DNA of 64,000 nt from Dactylosporangium roseum (GTDB lineage Bacteria > Actinomycetota > Actinomycetes > Mycobacteriales > Micromonosporaceae). The translations under genes were made by a program, and so were the position numbers. The stretch spans positions 1,231,001 through 1,295,000 of the forward strand of contig NZ_CP073721.1 of assembly GCF_025264685.1 (NCBI RefSeq), given 5' to 3'. Below are positions 24,883 through 32,985 of the stretch, one piece after another. Below the pieces are notes generated by a model. The model was not told the origin of the DNA. It did no database searches and was given only the letters and a program-made list of their open reading frames with translations. Every line of letters starts with the position of its first letter. Within the stretch, counting starts at the first letter, position 1.

Positions 24883-25220
24883 GGCTTCACGTCCTCGACG
24901 TGGGCGCACCACCGGCACTGCCGGATCTTCGGCGTCGCCGGGTTCTCCGGCTCGATGTAGTGGTAGCCGTCCGGGTTGTCCCACTGGTGTACGCACGTCT
25001 CCCGCAGGTACTCCTGCAGGTCGCACCGCAGCTTGCGGAGCCATTCGTTGGTGGCGCCGACCGCGAGACGGCCCTCCAGCCGCCACAGCCAGCGCCGGTC
25101 GGTGGACGTCGGATCGGGGTTGCCTTCCCGGTCGACGCCGATCGCGTCGTCCTGCAGCATCGGGGCGGCCCGGTCCTGCCAGCGGGTGCCAGGGATGGCA
25201 CGCCAGACGTCGGCGGTCAT
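24879..25220 (-). CDS. 113-aa hypothetical protein with zinc-ribbon end
   Basis: The N-terminus has TRWQDRAAP, the middle RWLWRLEGRLAVGATNEWL, and the C-terminus CVHQW plus RQCRWCAHVED, a likely four-Cys/His zinc ribbon. No family is recognised. Confidence 0.55.
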   Translation of the reverse strand: MTADVWRAIPGTRWQDRAAPMLQDDAIGVDREGNPDPTSTDRRWLWRLEGRLAVGATNEWLRKLRCDLQEYLRETCVHQWDNPDGYHYIEPENPATPKIRQCRWCAHVEDVKP

Positions 25221-25717
25221 GCGGTCACCGTCCCGGCGAGGTGCTCGGCCAGGGCCAGCTCGGCGGGGATGCCGAGGATCTGGTCGGCGGTCGCCACGGC
25301 CTTCACGAACGGCGGCCAGGCGGGGTCACACAGCGGCGACAGCCCGTACTGCACCATCTCGTCCAGCAGGTCGGCCAGCGCGTGCCCGACCGCCGGGTGC
25401 AGCATCCCGATGTAGTCGGCGTCCTCCTGCGACATCGGCACGCACTCGTCGCAGTCCTCCTTGACCTCGACGACGGTGCCGGTGCGGTAGCCGTCGACAC
25501 CCGGGCCGGCGTACAGCGCCGACCGGTGACGGTCGGGGTCGCCGAAGCCGGACCAGCCGCCCGGGTACGGGTCGGCGCCCGGCGTGGCCTTGCCCGCCGC
25601 GTCACGGACGCGCTTCGCGGCGGCCCGCAGCCGCTCGGCCGGCGGCGCGGTGTGGTCGACGCGCGGCTCGTCGGAGCCGAGCACGTACATGACCATGGCG
25701 CTGTTCTCGTCGCTCAT
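25217..25717 (-). CDS. Hypothetical protein with YIGMLHP motif, paralogue of 8422-8775
   Basis: 166 aa. The order helix (LRAAAKRVRDAAG), PGGWSGFGDP, two-Cys segment (CDECVPMS), then DADYIGMLHPAVGHALADLLDEM is the same as in the 8422-8775 product. An extra C-terminal helix pair follows. Ead/Ea22-like proteins of unknown function are common in temperate actinophages. Confidence 0.65.
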   Translation of the reverse strand: MSDENSAMVMYVLGSDEPRVDHTAPPAERLRAAAKRVRDAAGKATPGADPYPGGWSGFGDPDRHRSALYAGPGVDGYRTGTVVEVKEDCDECVPMSQEDADYIGMLHPAVGHALADLLDEMVQYGLSPLCDPAWPPFVKAVATADQILGIPAELALAEHLAGTVTA

Positions 25718-25786
25718 GAGATCCTCCTCGGTAGGTTGTGGCCGGTCCGCGCGGCTCGGGGGTCGGTGGACCGGCCTCGGCTTGTC

Positions 25787-26050
25787 TCAGGGGGCGGCCT
25801 TGTGCGGGCACGTGGCGGAGCCGAGCATCTGCGGCAGCACGTCCCGGACGTACACGTCGTGGTCCATCAGCTCCGACGTCACACCGCGGTCCATCGCCGT
25901 GTTCCGCTCGGCGGTCGTCTCGTAGAAGTCGCGCCACGCCTCGGAGCGGGTCAGTGCCCGCCCGGGCCCGCCGGAGTGCGGGAACCGGACCGCCTCGAGC
26001 ACACCGAACGGGCAGCCGCACGGCTGGAAGAACACCCACTGCTGGCGCAT
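25787..26050 (-). CDS. 87-aa hypothetical protein
   Basis: ATG 26050. It begins QQWVFFQPCGCPFGVLEA, with a CxC and aromatic start seen in many actinophage small proteins, and ends SATCPHKA. Function is unknown. Confidence 0.55.
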   Translation of the reverse strand: MRQQWVFFQPCGCPFGVLEAVRFPHSGGPGRALTRSEAWRDFYETTAERNTAMDRGVTSELMDHDVYVRDVLPQMLGSATCPHKAAP

Positions 26051-26376
26051 CAGGCACCTGCCGCCGCGTTCAGCCCGGCCACCATCGCCTCGGCCTGCAC
26101 CCAGCGGGCCTCGACCTCGTCGTACTCCTCGAAGTCGCCCCACTCGATGAGCAGGTCTTCGCCGTTGTGCCTGACCGGCAGGTATCTGTTGCCGTCAGCA
26201 TCCGGACCGGTCGGCACGGCCGATCGGCGGACGATCGAGATCCGCGTCTCGCCGAGGTCGTCCTCATGCCATTCGCGCAACTCGTCGATCTGCTCGACGT
26301 GGCCGCCCAGGTCGGACAGCACCGCTTCCCACCGCCCGGCGAGCGCTTCGGCGCGGATCTCGGGGTCGATGGCCAT
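26050..26376 (-). CDS. 108-aa acidic hypothetical protein
   Basis: Acidic, helical at both ends (IRAEALAGRWEAVLSDL; ARWVQAEAMVAGLNAA) with a beta-rich centre (TRISIVRRSAVP, LLIEWGDFEEY). No family is recognised. Its ATG overlaps the clamp stop by 1 nt. Confidence 0.55.
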   Translation of the reverse strand: MAIDPEIRAEALAGRWEAVLSDLGGHVEQIDELREWHEDDLGETRISIVRRSAVPTGPDADGNRYLPVRHNGEDLLIEWGDFEEYDEVEARWVQAEAMVAGLNAAAGA

Positions 26377-27041
26377 CAGGCGGCCTCCGCCTCGTCGTTG
26401 ACCTTCACCGGCATGACCGCCCCGACGAACCGGTCACCGATCGCGACCAGCGTCGCCGACGTCTCGCCGGTGAACGTCAACTCCAGCGGGCCCGTCGGCC
26501 GCACCTTCGAGAACACCGCCAGCCGCTTCGCGTCGAACCGCAGACCCATCACCTTCTGCGTCACCGACGCGTCCGCCAGCACCTGCCGCACGTCCGGGAA
26601 TTGGGCATCGGCCGGCAGCGCCTCCACCGTCGTCCGCTTCGCCGGATGCCCGGTCTCCCGGCCCCGCTTCACTGTCAGCCGGGCATGCTCGTGGTCGTAG
26701 TCGACGGTCAACGGCACCCGGCCCAACTTCGGGGCGAGCTTGTAGTCGGAGACGATCTCCTTCGCGTCGTCGAGGGAGATCGTGATCGACCACGGGTCGT
26801 CGCCGGAGTTGAAGTCGGTGAACAGGTCGTCCTCGGCGACCTCGACGCCCCACGTGTCGTCGTCCTTCGCGTACGACGAGATGCCGACGGCGTACATGTC
26901 GGTGGCGAGCGTGTGGAGCTGGTCGCCGTCCCATTCGATGCGGACGGCGTTGATGAACGGCAGGTCTTTGTCGGTGCAGGCGAACGGGATGACGTCGGCG
27001 AGGGCGCCAACGAAGTTCCCGGTCGGGACGGTCACGGACAT
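26376..27041 (-). CDS. DnaN-like DNA sliding clamp
   Basis: 221 aa. It aligns in pattern with the beta clamp: NFVGALADVIPFA, VRIEWDGDQLHTLATDMYAV, repeated strand pairs, and the end ETSATLVAIGDRFVGAVMPVKV like the DnaN terminus (...MPMRL). It is shorter than bacterial clamps (~370 aa), as in phage versions with two domains. No DNA polymerase is encoded in the window, so it may load host polymerase or stand in for the host clamp. Confidence 0.85.
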   Translation of the reverse strand: MSVTVPTGNFVGALADVIPFACTDKDLPFINAVRIEWDGDQLHTLATDMYAVGISSYAKDDDTWGVEVAEDDLFTDFNSGDDPWSITISLDDAKEIVSDYKLAPKLGRVPLTVDYDHEHARLTVKRGRETGHPAKRTTVEALPADAQFPDVRQVLADASVTQKVMGLRFDAKRLAVFSKVRPTGPLELTFTGETSATLVAIGDRFVGAVMPVKVNDEAEAA

Positions 27042-27106
27042 GCGGGTCTCCTCTCAGGGGTTTCGGGTGAGCTGGGTCAGGGCGGTGCGGGCGAGGCTGA
27101 GGCGCA

Positions 27107-27955
27107 TCAGGCGGCCACCTCGAACAGGTCGAGGCGGAGCTGATCGGGCCGGTCGACGGCGATCTCGTCGGCGATCCGCTCGTGCCAGCGGGCGGCGAAG
27201 TCGAGGCAGTTCGCCTCGTTTTTGTGGCTGACCGACCCGCACCGGGTGGGGGTCCGGCGACCGGCGTACGACCAGGCCATCGAGTCGGCGGACGCAAGGT
27301 GCCGTGCGTATCGGGCGAGACCGGACGTCTTGACGCCGAAGCCGTGCAGGTTGAGGCCAAGATCGGCGAGCGAGGCCATGATGTCCGCGATCTCGGAGGT
27401 GGCCTGCCGCCGACAGACGGAACCGACACCGACGACGGGGTAGTCGGGCAGGTTAACGCCGACCTGTTCGTACGCGTCGGCGCAGCGCAGGTAGTCGGCG
27501 ATGGTCCAGCCCTGGAGGACCGGCATGAACGGGCAGAACTCAGGGTCGCGGCCGGCGGCGTCGTGTTCCGCCCGCCACCACAGGTCGCACAACTGGAGGT
27601 AGTTGGCGACGGTGCGCCGCTGGTGTTCGGCGACGGTGAGCCGGGTCTTGGCGAGCATGAACGGCTCGACCATCCAGTCCTGCGGGGCGGCCCACTCCAG
27701 CATGCCGATCTCGCGGTCGTAGCGGCGGACGGCGGCGACGTACTCCTCGGGGGTCGTCCGCCATTCACCGAACAGCGACAGCTCGGAGAAACCGCCGGAG
27801 TCGAGCGCCCACGGGGTGCGGGCGCGCGGCAGGGTGCGGCGACCGGCGAGACGGCGATGGGAGACGAACAGCCGGATGGGTTGGCCGTCGCGGTCGCGGG
27901 GTGGGATGGCCAGCCAATGCGGGTGGTGTGCGCCGAGGTAGAACGTCGTGGTCAT
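27107..27955 (-). CDS. Queuine tRNA-ribosyltransferase-like (DpdA/DUF7221-type) protein
   Basis: 282 aa with a TIM-barrel TGT pattern: FYLGAHHPHWL, then LFVSHRRLAGRRTLPRA, the substrate motif WALDSGGFSELS (TGT DSGGFQ), WAAPQDWM, PVLQGW (TGT VQGG position), VVGVGSVCRRQ, LHGFGVKTSGL, and SADSMAWSY. This arrangement is that of the DpdA/DUF7221 proteins, some of which insert 7-deazaguanine bases into DNA. No queuosine-pathway synthesis gene is in the window, so the base would come from the host. DNA modification is inference; tRNA or other targets are possible. Confidence 0.8.
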   Translation of the reverse strand: MTTTFYLGAHHPHWLAIPPRDRDGQPIRLFVSHRRLAGRRTLPRARTPWALDSGGFSELSLFGEWRTTPEEYVAAVRRYDREIGMLEWAAPQDWMVEPFMLAKTRLTVAEHQRRTVANYLQLCDLWWRAEHDAAGRDPEFCPFMPVLQGWTIADYLRCADAYEQVGVNLPDYPVVGVGSVCRRQATSEIADIMASLADLGLNLHGFGVKTSGLARYARHLASADSMAWSYAGRRTPTRCGSVSHKNEANCLDFAARWHERIADEIAVDRPDQLRLDLFEVAA

Positions 27956-28238
27956 GTGTCGGTCAGCCCGCGATCGGCCTGTTCGCCGGTGAGGTGTCGA
28001 GCACGGAAGCGGCGCCTCCGTGGCGCGGGTCGATGGGTGGCTGTGCGGCTCGCGGGCTTGCGTCGCCGATTGCTGTCGGATGCTGCGGTAATGGTCACGC
28101 GGACACTCCTTGCGTATTCCGTGAACCGTATCCGTGAACGAGCATCACGCTATGACCTCACGAAGTCAAGCCACGGAAGTGACGAGAACTCACCACACGC
28201 AGTCGCCCCGTGAACAGGGGCGTGCGACAATCACCGGC
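27956..28238. promoter_or_regulatory. Divergent control region between dpdA-like gene and a plus-strand HTH gene
   Basis: Three copies of CCGTGAAC occur at 28119-28126, 28132-28139 and 28208-28215; the first two are spaced 13 nt. The third is the loop of an inverted repeat, GTCGCCCC ... GGGGCG, at 28202-28222, just before the ATG at 28239. This looks like the operator of the small HTH protein, probably autoregulatory. The rest of the gap shows no gene. Confidence 0.5.
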
Positions 28239-28505
28239 ATGCCGCGCGCCAAGGACACGACCACCGGGCCCGAGGCCGACGCGCTCGACGCTGCGGCCAA
28301 AGTGTTCGCGCGCATCGAGGAGCAGTTCGAGCGGGCGAGGGCCGACCTCCAGGCCAAGGCCATCGCAGCGATCGACGCCGACATGTCCGTGGCCGAAGCG
28401 GCTCGCCGGGCCGGCTACACGCGCGAGCACCTGTCCAAGGTCTACACCGCGGTCAAAGGGCACCCGCCGAAGCGGCACACCCGGGAAAAGCCGCCGGTCG
28501 AGTAG
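28239..28505 (+). CDS. Small HTH protein, only plus-strand gene in the early operon
   Basis: 88 aa from ATG 28239. Long N-terminal helix (KVFARIEEQFERARADLQAKA) then a helix-turn-helix (MSVAEAARRAGYTREHLSKVYTA) with a basic tail (KGHPPKRHTREK). Resembles small actinophage regulators. Its opposite orientation implies separate promoters and perhaps antisense interference with the operon. Confidence 0.7.
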   Translation: MPRAKDTTTGPEADALDAAAKVFARIEEQFERARADLQAKAIAAIDADMSVAEAARRAGYTREHLSKVYTAVKGHPPKRHTREKPPVE

Positions 28506-28510
28506 CACCG

Positions 28511-28852
28511 TCACGCCGCCGCCTCAGGCTGCGGGTCGCCCGGAATCCGTTCGGCATCGAGCAGCGCCGAACGCAGGTCGGCCCGGCGGTGAATACCGAG
28601 CTTGCCGTACGCGGACTTGATCTGACTGCGAACCGTGTTGACGGACACCCACCGCTCCCGGGCGATCTCCGGAAAGGACAGAGTCGACCAGGCCGCAGCC
28701 CGGGCCACCTGCAGCTCCATCTCGGTGAGCCTGCCGGTCGGGCGGCGCACCTCAGGCGCTTCCACCTGGACCGCAGCCCACAGTTCGTCGATCTCCCGCA
28801 GCCGCAGGTTGATCTGCTCGCGGGCCTCGTCCACCGTCAACGGCCCGATCAC
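28511..28852 (-). CDS. LuxR-type HTH regulator
   Basis: 113 aa from GTG 28852. Coiled N-terminus (EQINLRLREIDELW) and a C-terminal LuxR/GerE HTH: LTEMELQVARAAAW, FPEIARERWVSVNTVRSQI, YGKLGI-like. No receiver or ligand domain, so regulation must be by level or partner. Its stop is 6 nt from the plus-strand HTH gene's stop. Confidence 0.85.
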   Translation of the reverse strand: MIGPLTVDEAREQINLRLREIDELWAAVQVEAPEVRRPTGRLTEMELQVARAAAWSTLSFPEIARERWVSVNTVRSQIKSAYGKLGIHRRADLRSALLDAERIPGDPQPEAAA

Positions 28853-29415
28853 GCGGCGAACACCTCCGTGTCGTCGTCGCCGTCCCGCAGCTCGGTGATC
28901 GTCAACACCAGGAGTCCGCCGCCCGGGTACGCCTTCCGGTCGACGTTCGGTCCGGGCCTCATGTCGGGGCCGACAAGGAAGTCGTCGTTGTCGTCGGCGG
29001 TCAGCCCGTAGTCGATGAGTCCGTCGATACACGCTTTTGCGGTCGGGTAGCGGTTCCCGGCGTCGCGGACACGGGTCATCGTGAAGTGGCAGCGGGCCAG
29101 GACATGCACCCTGGTCAGGCCCTTCGGGAGTTTGGCCTGGAGGGCGTACACCCGGGCCGCGTCCCGCCACGCCTTCACCACGACGCCCAGGTTCCGGGCG
29201 TGGGTGCGGCCGTTGGAGCTCAGCCAGTCCGCCGGCGCCGGGATGTGCAGCGTCCACACCCGCCGGTTGAACCGGTCGACGCCCGCGGTGTGCTCGGCGC
29301 GGGTAGTGACCGCGGCGCCGGTGACGCGCGGGCTGCGACGCTTCGCCGGCTTCCGCGTCGGCTTGGCCGGGTTGTCGGGGAGCAGGCCGAGGAGTGTCTG
29401 CTGGGTGGCGGCCAT
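28849..29415 (-). CDS. RusA-family Holliday-junction resolvase
   Basis: 188 aa from ATG 29415. The RusA domain covers residues ~50-175 with catalytic acidic residues in VRDAGNRYPTAKACIDGL and LTADDNDDFLVGPD (the usual RDxDN...P...KxxxDxL and DDxxV pattern). A basic N-terminal extension precedes it. It resolves recombination junctions before packaging and pairs with the Sak4-like recombinase and SSB of this operon. Confidence 0.88.
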   Translation of the reverse strand: MAATQQTLLGLLPDNPAKPTRKPAKRRSPRVTGAAVTTRAEHTAGVDRFNRRVWTLHIPAPADWLSSNGRTHARNLGVVVKAWRDAARVYALQAKLPKGLTRVHVLARCHFTMTRVRDAGNRYPTAKACIDGLIDYGLTADDNDDFLVGPDMRPGPNVDRKAYPGGGLLVLTITELRDGDDDTEVFAA

Positions 29416-29834
29416 CAGGACAACCCCCCGATGACCAGCGCGGCTATGAACAGGCAGCCGACATGCAGCGACTGGTCTGCCAGGTACGCGCCGTTGAGTC
29501 CGCCCCCGGCGAGCCGCGCGAACGCCGCCGGCCCGGTGTGCTTCATCAGCCACCGCACCGGCCACCGCCGGTCGATCAGCCCGTGCGTCACGACCGAGAA
29601 AGCGACCCCGGCCGTGGCCGGCCAGAGCGGCACCTCGACGTCGACGACCCGCAGCGCGACCAGGGCGAGCGCCTGGCAGAGCCCATAGCCGAGCAGATGC
29701 CCGGCCATGGGCCGCAGCCAGCCCCGGTCGGCGGCTTTCCCTGCCGCCTGCCTGTCGGTCTGCACCAGGTGATCACCGACCATGTGGGAGGCGTACAGGG
29801 CCGCGAACGCCGCGGCGAACACGGTGGCGCTCAT
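29415..29834 (-). CDS. DUF3307 membrane protein
   Basis: 139 aa from ATG 29834 with three to four hydrophobic helices. The DUF3307 marker SHMVGDHLVQTDRQA is at the start and the later VVTHGLIDRRWPVRWLM and GAYLADQSLHVGCLF fit the family. Function unknown; DUF3307 proteins occur on phages and chromosomes and may help exclude other phages. Confidence 0.8.
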   Translation of the reverse strand: MSATVFAAAFAALYASHMVGDHLVQTDRQAAGKAADRGWLRPMAGHLLGYGLCQALALVALRVVDVEVPLWPATAGVAFSVVTHGLIDRRWPVRWLMKHTGPAAFARLAGGGLNGAYLADQSLHVGCLFIAALVIGGLS

Positions 29835-30028
29835 GCCGCCCACCCGTCGACCGGCGCCCCGAACGCGTTCCCGTCGGCGAGCTCCAGCGTGTCGATCTGG
29901 GCCTGCACGCGCGCCGCCCGCTCCTCGGCGAGGATCGCGGGCAGGAACTCGTCGCCGGCGCGGCACTCGGCCGCGGTCAGCTCCAGCTCGTGCAGTTCGC
30001 GGCGCAACGCCGTCAGCAGGTCACCCAC
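29831..30028 (-). CDS. 65-aa coiled-coil protein
   Basis: One amphipathic helix (LLTALRRELHELELTAAECRAG) and a second (AEERAARVQAQIDTLEL). ATG 30028. The function is unknown. Confidence 0.55.
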   Translation of the reverse strand: MGDLLTALRRELHELELTAAECRAGDEFLPAILAEERAARVQAQIDTLELADGNAFGAPVDGWAA

Positions 30029-30473
30029 CGGACACCGCCGGCAGGAGAACCTGCGCGGTGATCACCAAGCGGGTGCCTTCGGGGAAGTCGTCGGCGTGCG
30101 CCTTGAAGCCGGGGCCGAACGTGAAGCCGCTGCCGGACGTGCCGCCTTCGGGCAGCCAGTACATGCCGGGCAGGAACTCGTCGGGCTTGCGCGCCCACAT
30201 CGACCTGCGGGCGACCGCAGCCTCGAACCCGGCCAGTTCCCGCTCGTAGCCGCAGTTCCGGACCCGGCTCGCGATCAGCACATGCGAGGTGGTGGTGTTG
30301 TCCGGGCGAAGCACCTGCTCCGGGTTGGCGTGGCGTGTGCATCTCCACGGCGACCGGGCCTGCTCCTTGTGGATTTCGGCGTACTCTCGCTGCGAGGTGT
30401 AGGAGTAGTGCCTCGTCTCGCGGCAGCCGTCCTCGGCGCACCGGATGCTCGTTGTCCGCTCTCTCCGGCTCAT
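30021..30473 (-). CDS. Hypothetical protein
   Basis: 150 aa from ATG 30473. Cys-containing start (IRCAEDGCRETRHYSYTS, PWRCTRHANPEQVLRP) then a helix and a C-terminal beta region (GFTFGPGFKAHADDFP, RLVITAQVLLP). No family recognised. Confidence 0.6.
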   Translation of the reverse strand: MSRRERTTSIRCAEDGCRETRHYSYTSQREYAEIHKEQARSPWRCTRHANPEQVLRPDNTTTSHVLIASRVRNCGYERELAGFEAAVARRSMWARKPDEFLPGMYWLPEGGTSGSGFTFGPGFKAHADDFPEGTRLVITAQVLLPAVSGG

Positions 30474-30913
30474 CAGAAGTAGTCCTCCCCGTACTTGGCG
30501 ACGGCCTCCTCGTGGGCCTTGACGTCGGCGGGCGTCGGGCAGCATGCCGGGCAGGGCCGCCAAGCCGGCGGCGTGCCGTCCTCGGCGGAGCCGAACGCGA
30601 TCCGGCCCGTGTCGCGGCAGCCGACACACGGCCGGTCGGACTCCAGCACGCCGTCCGCGTTGCGCCACACGTGCGCCTGCCGGGTCGCGCACCACGCCGG
30701 GATCGGCATCTCGTGGCCCGGGACCGGGTAGTCCACGGTCGGCGGGTAGCAGACACCGGCTGGCTGCGACCCGTCCTGCGCCAGCGGCACGTACGCCCCG
30801 CCGCACGCCGGGCAGTTGCCCTCGATCGGTGTGGTCGGCTCCAGCAGTTGGGGCAGCGGCAGGGCCGCCGTGCTCGACACGGCGGCCACCACCTTCACGT
30901 TGTCGCCGGTCAC
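30473..30913 (-). CDS. Hypothetical zinc-ribbon protein
   Basis: 146 aa from GTG 30913 (4-nt overlap). GNCPACGGAYVPL is a zinc knuckle; later CVGCRDTGRI and RPCPACCPTP form a second. DnaJ-like Cys motifs suggest protein or nucleic-acid binding. No family recognised. Confidence 0.6.
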   Translation of the reverse strand: MTGDNVKVVAAVSSTAALPLPQLLEPTTPIEGNCPACGGAYVPLAQDGSQPAGVCYPPTVDYPVPGHEMPIPAWCATRQAHVWRNADGVLESDRPCVGCRDTGRIAFGSAEDGTPPAWRPCPACCPTPADVKAHEEAVAKYGEDYF

Positions 30914-31398
30914 GCCGGCTCTCCAGCCTCGGCCAGGCCCAGCATCAGCAGACCCTGGTTCGCCATGGTCGTCTTCATCCGGTCCCGGGCTTCGGCCGAC
31001 GGCTTCGCCGCCAGGTACGGGTCGCCCTGCCGGACCTCGACACCGGGGATCACCTCGCCGGTGGCCGGGTCGACCGGGTCGCCGAGCTTCGCCGCGGCGG
31101 ACAGCAGCCGCTCCAGCCATGCCCGCCGCACCTGCTGCACCACCTCATCCGGGTAGCGGGCGGCGACCCAGCCGAGGAGCGCCGCCTCGTCGACGACGAC
31201 CGCGGACTTCCGGCCGGGCACGAGCACGACAGCGCCGTAGTCGACGGCGTTGCCGTCGGTTACCCGGACCCGCTCCGCGCCGGACGACAGCATCGCCTCG
31301 GCGAGCAACTCCCGGGCCGCGTTACCCTCCTCGCGGGCGACGTCGGCGAGCACCTTCGACGCCATCGCGACCCGCGCGAGGTTCCGCATGTCGGTCAC
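30910..31398 (-). CDS. Hypothetical protein next to recombinase
   Basis: 162 aa, helical N-terminus (RNLARVAMASKVLADVAREE), beta segment (VDYGAVVLVPGRKSAVVVDE), C-terminal helix (DRMKTTMANQGLLMLGLAE). Overlaps the Sak4-like gene by 4 nt, so it may assist recombination or protect DNA ends. No family recognised. Confidence 0.6.
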   Translation of the reverse strand: MTDMRNLARVAMASKVLADVAREEGNAARELLAEAMLSSGAERVRVTDGNAVDYGAVVLVPGRKSAVVVDEAALLGWVAARYPDEVVQQVRRAWLERLLSAAAKLGDPVDPATGEVIPGVEVRQGDPYLAAKPSAEARDRMKTTMANQGLLMLGLAEAGEPA

Positions 31399-32312
31399 GC
31401 CGCCTCACCGCCCGACGACACCGCCGCCAGCTTGGCGGCGTTGCCCTTCGCCTTGATGAGCTCGCCGAGGGTCGTCGGGTCACCGTTGTCGTCGACGACC
31501 GGCGCCCCCAACTGCCCGGCCGCCTCGACCCGCTGGTAGACGCTGTACAGCTCGTCGCGGGACAGGCCCGGCGCGAGTACCTCCTCGCGGACGGCGAGCG
31601 CGTCGAACGCCGGCGCCGCACCGTCCTCCAGCCACGCCCGAACGACCCCGCCGAAGCTCTCCTCGTCCGGCAACTGGATGACGGCCTTCGCCAGCACCTT
31701 GCACCTCGACTTCGCCACGACGAGGGTGTTCTCCAGGTCGAGGTCACCGACGATGTCGAACTCGTACTCGATGCCGTCTCGCTGCTCCGGCTTCAGACCG
31801 ACCTTCCGGGGTACCTTCCGGCCCCGGCTGTCCTCCTCGACCACGTACTCGGTCTTGGTGCGCATCGTGACGATCACGTGGCCGGGGTAGGCGAGCAGCG
31901 CGTCGACCATGGCCCGCTCCATCGGCCGGGCCTCTTTCCACCCGGCGAAGCTGTTCCCGCCGCCGGAGCGGCGGGCGGCGTGGTCGACCTGCTCCAGCAT
32001 GCCGCCGGTGCCGGACCAGAAGTGCGACAGCGAGTCGACGACGGCGACGTCGTAGCCGGCAGCACCGGCCGCAGCGAGGGCCTTGACCAGGTCGCGGGGG
32101 TCGAACGTGTTCATGGCGAGGGTGTCGAAGTCGAACTCGTCGGCGTACTTGGACGCGGAGCCGCGTTCGGTGTCGATGACGGCGATCCGCTGCCCGAGGG
32201 CGCGGGCGGTCCGCAGGGACGTGTAGGTCTTGCCGGAGCCGGACGGCCCGGCGAAAGCGACGCGGGCTCGGGCCTGCGCCTTGGTGGCCTTCTGGAAGGT
32301 GAAGACGGTCAT
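31395..32312 (-). CDS. Sak4-like RecA-fold annealing recombinase (AAA ATPase)
   Basis: 305 aa from ATG 32312 with GAAAGGAC upstream. Walker A GPSGSGKT lies near residue 24, then IAVIDTERGSASKY, Walker B YDVAVVDSLSHFW and a sensor-like HVIVTMRTKTEYV. This is the phage Sak4/AAA_24 family, which anneals single strands with SSB. The C-terminal 80 residues are helical (LSRDELYSVYQRVEAAGQL). It forms the recombination module with RusA and SSB. Confidence 0.88.
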   Translation of the reverse strand: MTVFTFQKATKAQARARVAFAGPSGSGKTYTSLRTARALGQRIAVIDTERGSASKYADEFDFDTLAMNTFDPRDLVKALAAAGAAGYDVAVVDSLSHFWSGTGGMLEQVDHAARRSGGGNSFAGWKEARPMERAMVDALLAYPGHVIVTMRTKTEYVVEEDSRGRKVPRKVGLKPEQRDGIEYEFDIVGDLDLENTLVVAKSRCKVLAKAVIQLPDEESFGGVVRAWLEDGAAPAFDALAVREEVLAPGLSRDELYSVYQRVEAAGQLGAPVVDDNGDPTTLGELIKAKGNAAKLAAVSSGGEAA

Positions 32313-32398
32313 GGGTGGGTCCTTTCGGTCCGTTCCGCGTGGACGGCGGGCGATGCAGTGGTGCCGGCCGAACGTGCGGTGTGGGTTGGGAGGGTGGT

Positions 32399-32653
32399 TC
32401 AGCCGCGCCAGGTACGCGCGGTGGTCTTGATGCGGCTGCGGCGGACGGCCTTGACGGTCCACTGGTCGCCGAGGACGTGACGCAGGTTGTCGCGGTACTC
32501 GACCGCCTCGCGGCGTGGCCGGGCATGCCACGACCGAACCTCACCAGTGGCGCGGTGCTTGGCGACGACCAGGTGTGTGTTCCTGCGGGCCTGGACGGCG
32601 AGCGTCCGCAGGTCGGCGGCGTAGTCACGGCCGGGGAAGGTGAGCACCGTCAT
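32399..32653 (-). CDS. 84-aa basic hypothetical protein
   Basis: ATG 32653 overlaps the next stop. Basic throughout (VQARRNTHLVVAKHRATGEV, AVRRSRIKTTARTWRG). It may bind nucleic acid. No family recognised. Confidence 0.55.
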   Translation of the reverse strand: MTVLTFPGRDYAADLRTLAVQARRNTHLVVAKHRATGEVRSWHARPRREAVEYRDNLRHVLGDQWTVKAVRRSRIKTTARTWRG

Positions 32654-32985
32654 TCGGCACCCCCGGCGAGGATTGCCTGGATCTGGTCGGCCGGGATCTC
32701 CCAGGTCCGTTCGATCCGCAGGTCGGGTCGCACGCCCGGCGTCCGGGCGTGCCGGCCGGTCTCCTCGGTCGGGGCGGCGCCGTTCGTGTGTGCCGGCCAC
32801 CAGTGGCCATCGTTGTCGTCGCTCCAGGCGGCGTGTTTCGCCTGGTAGGCGAGGTTCCCGACCTCGGCGGGCTGCACGGTGGCGGCATCAGCGTCGGCGG
32901 CCCCGGTCCGGGAGCCGTGCAGCAGCACGACCGCGAACGCGGCGACCGCCACCCACGAGATGGCGGCGATAGCGGCGTACCTCAT
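32650..32985 (-). CDS. Small protein with N-terminal membrane helix
   Basis: 111 aa from ATG 32985. Residues 1-25 are hydrophobic (AAIAAISWVAVAAFAVVLL), a signal anchor; the remainder is acidic and external (AAWSDDNDGHWWPAHT). First of four consecutive small membrane genes. Confidence 0.6.
   Translation of the reverse strand: MRYAAIAAISWVAVAAFAVVLLHGSRTGAADADAATVQPAEVGNLAYQAKHAAWSDDNDGHWWPAHTNGAAPTEETGRHARTPGVRPDLRIERTWEIPADQIQAILAGGAE

Noticed and set aside
27054..27107. 17-codon frame between dpdA-like and clamp genes
   Set aside because: It shares a TGATG junction but is too short to support; may be only a coupling leader.
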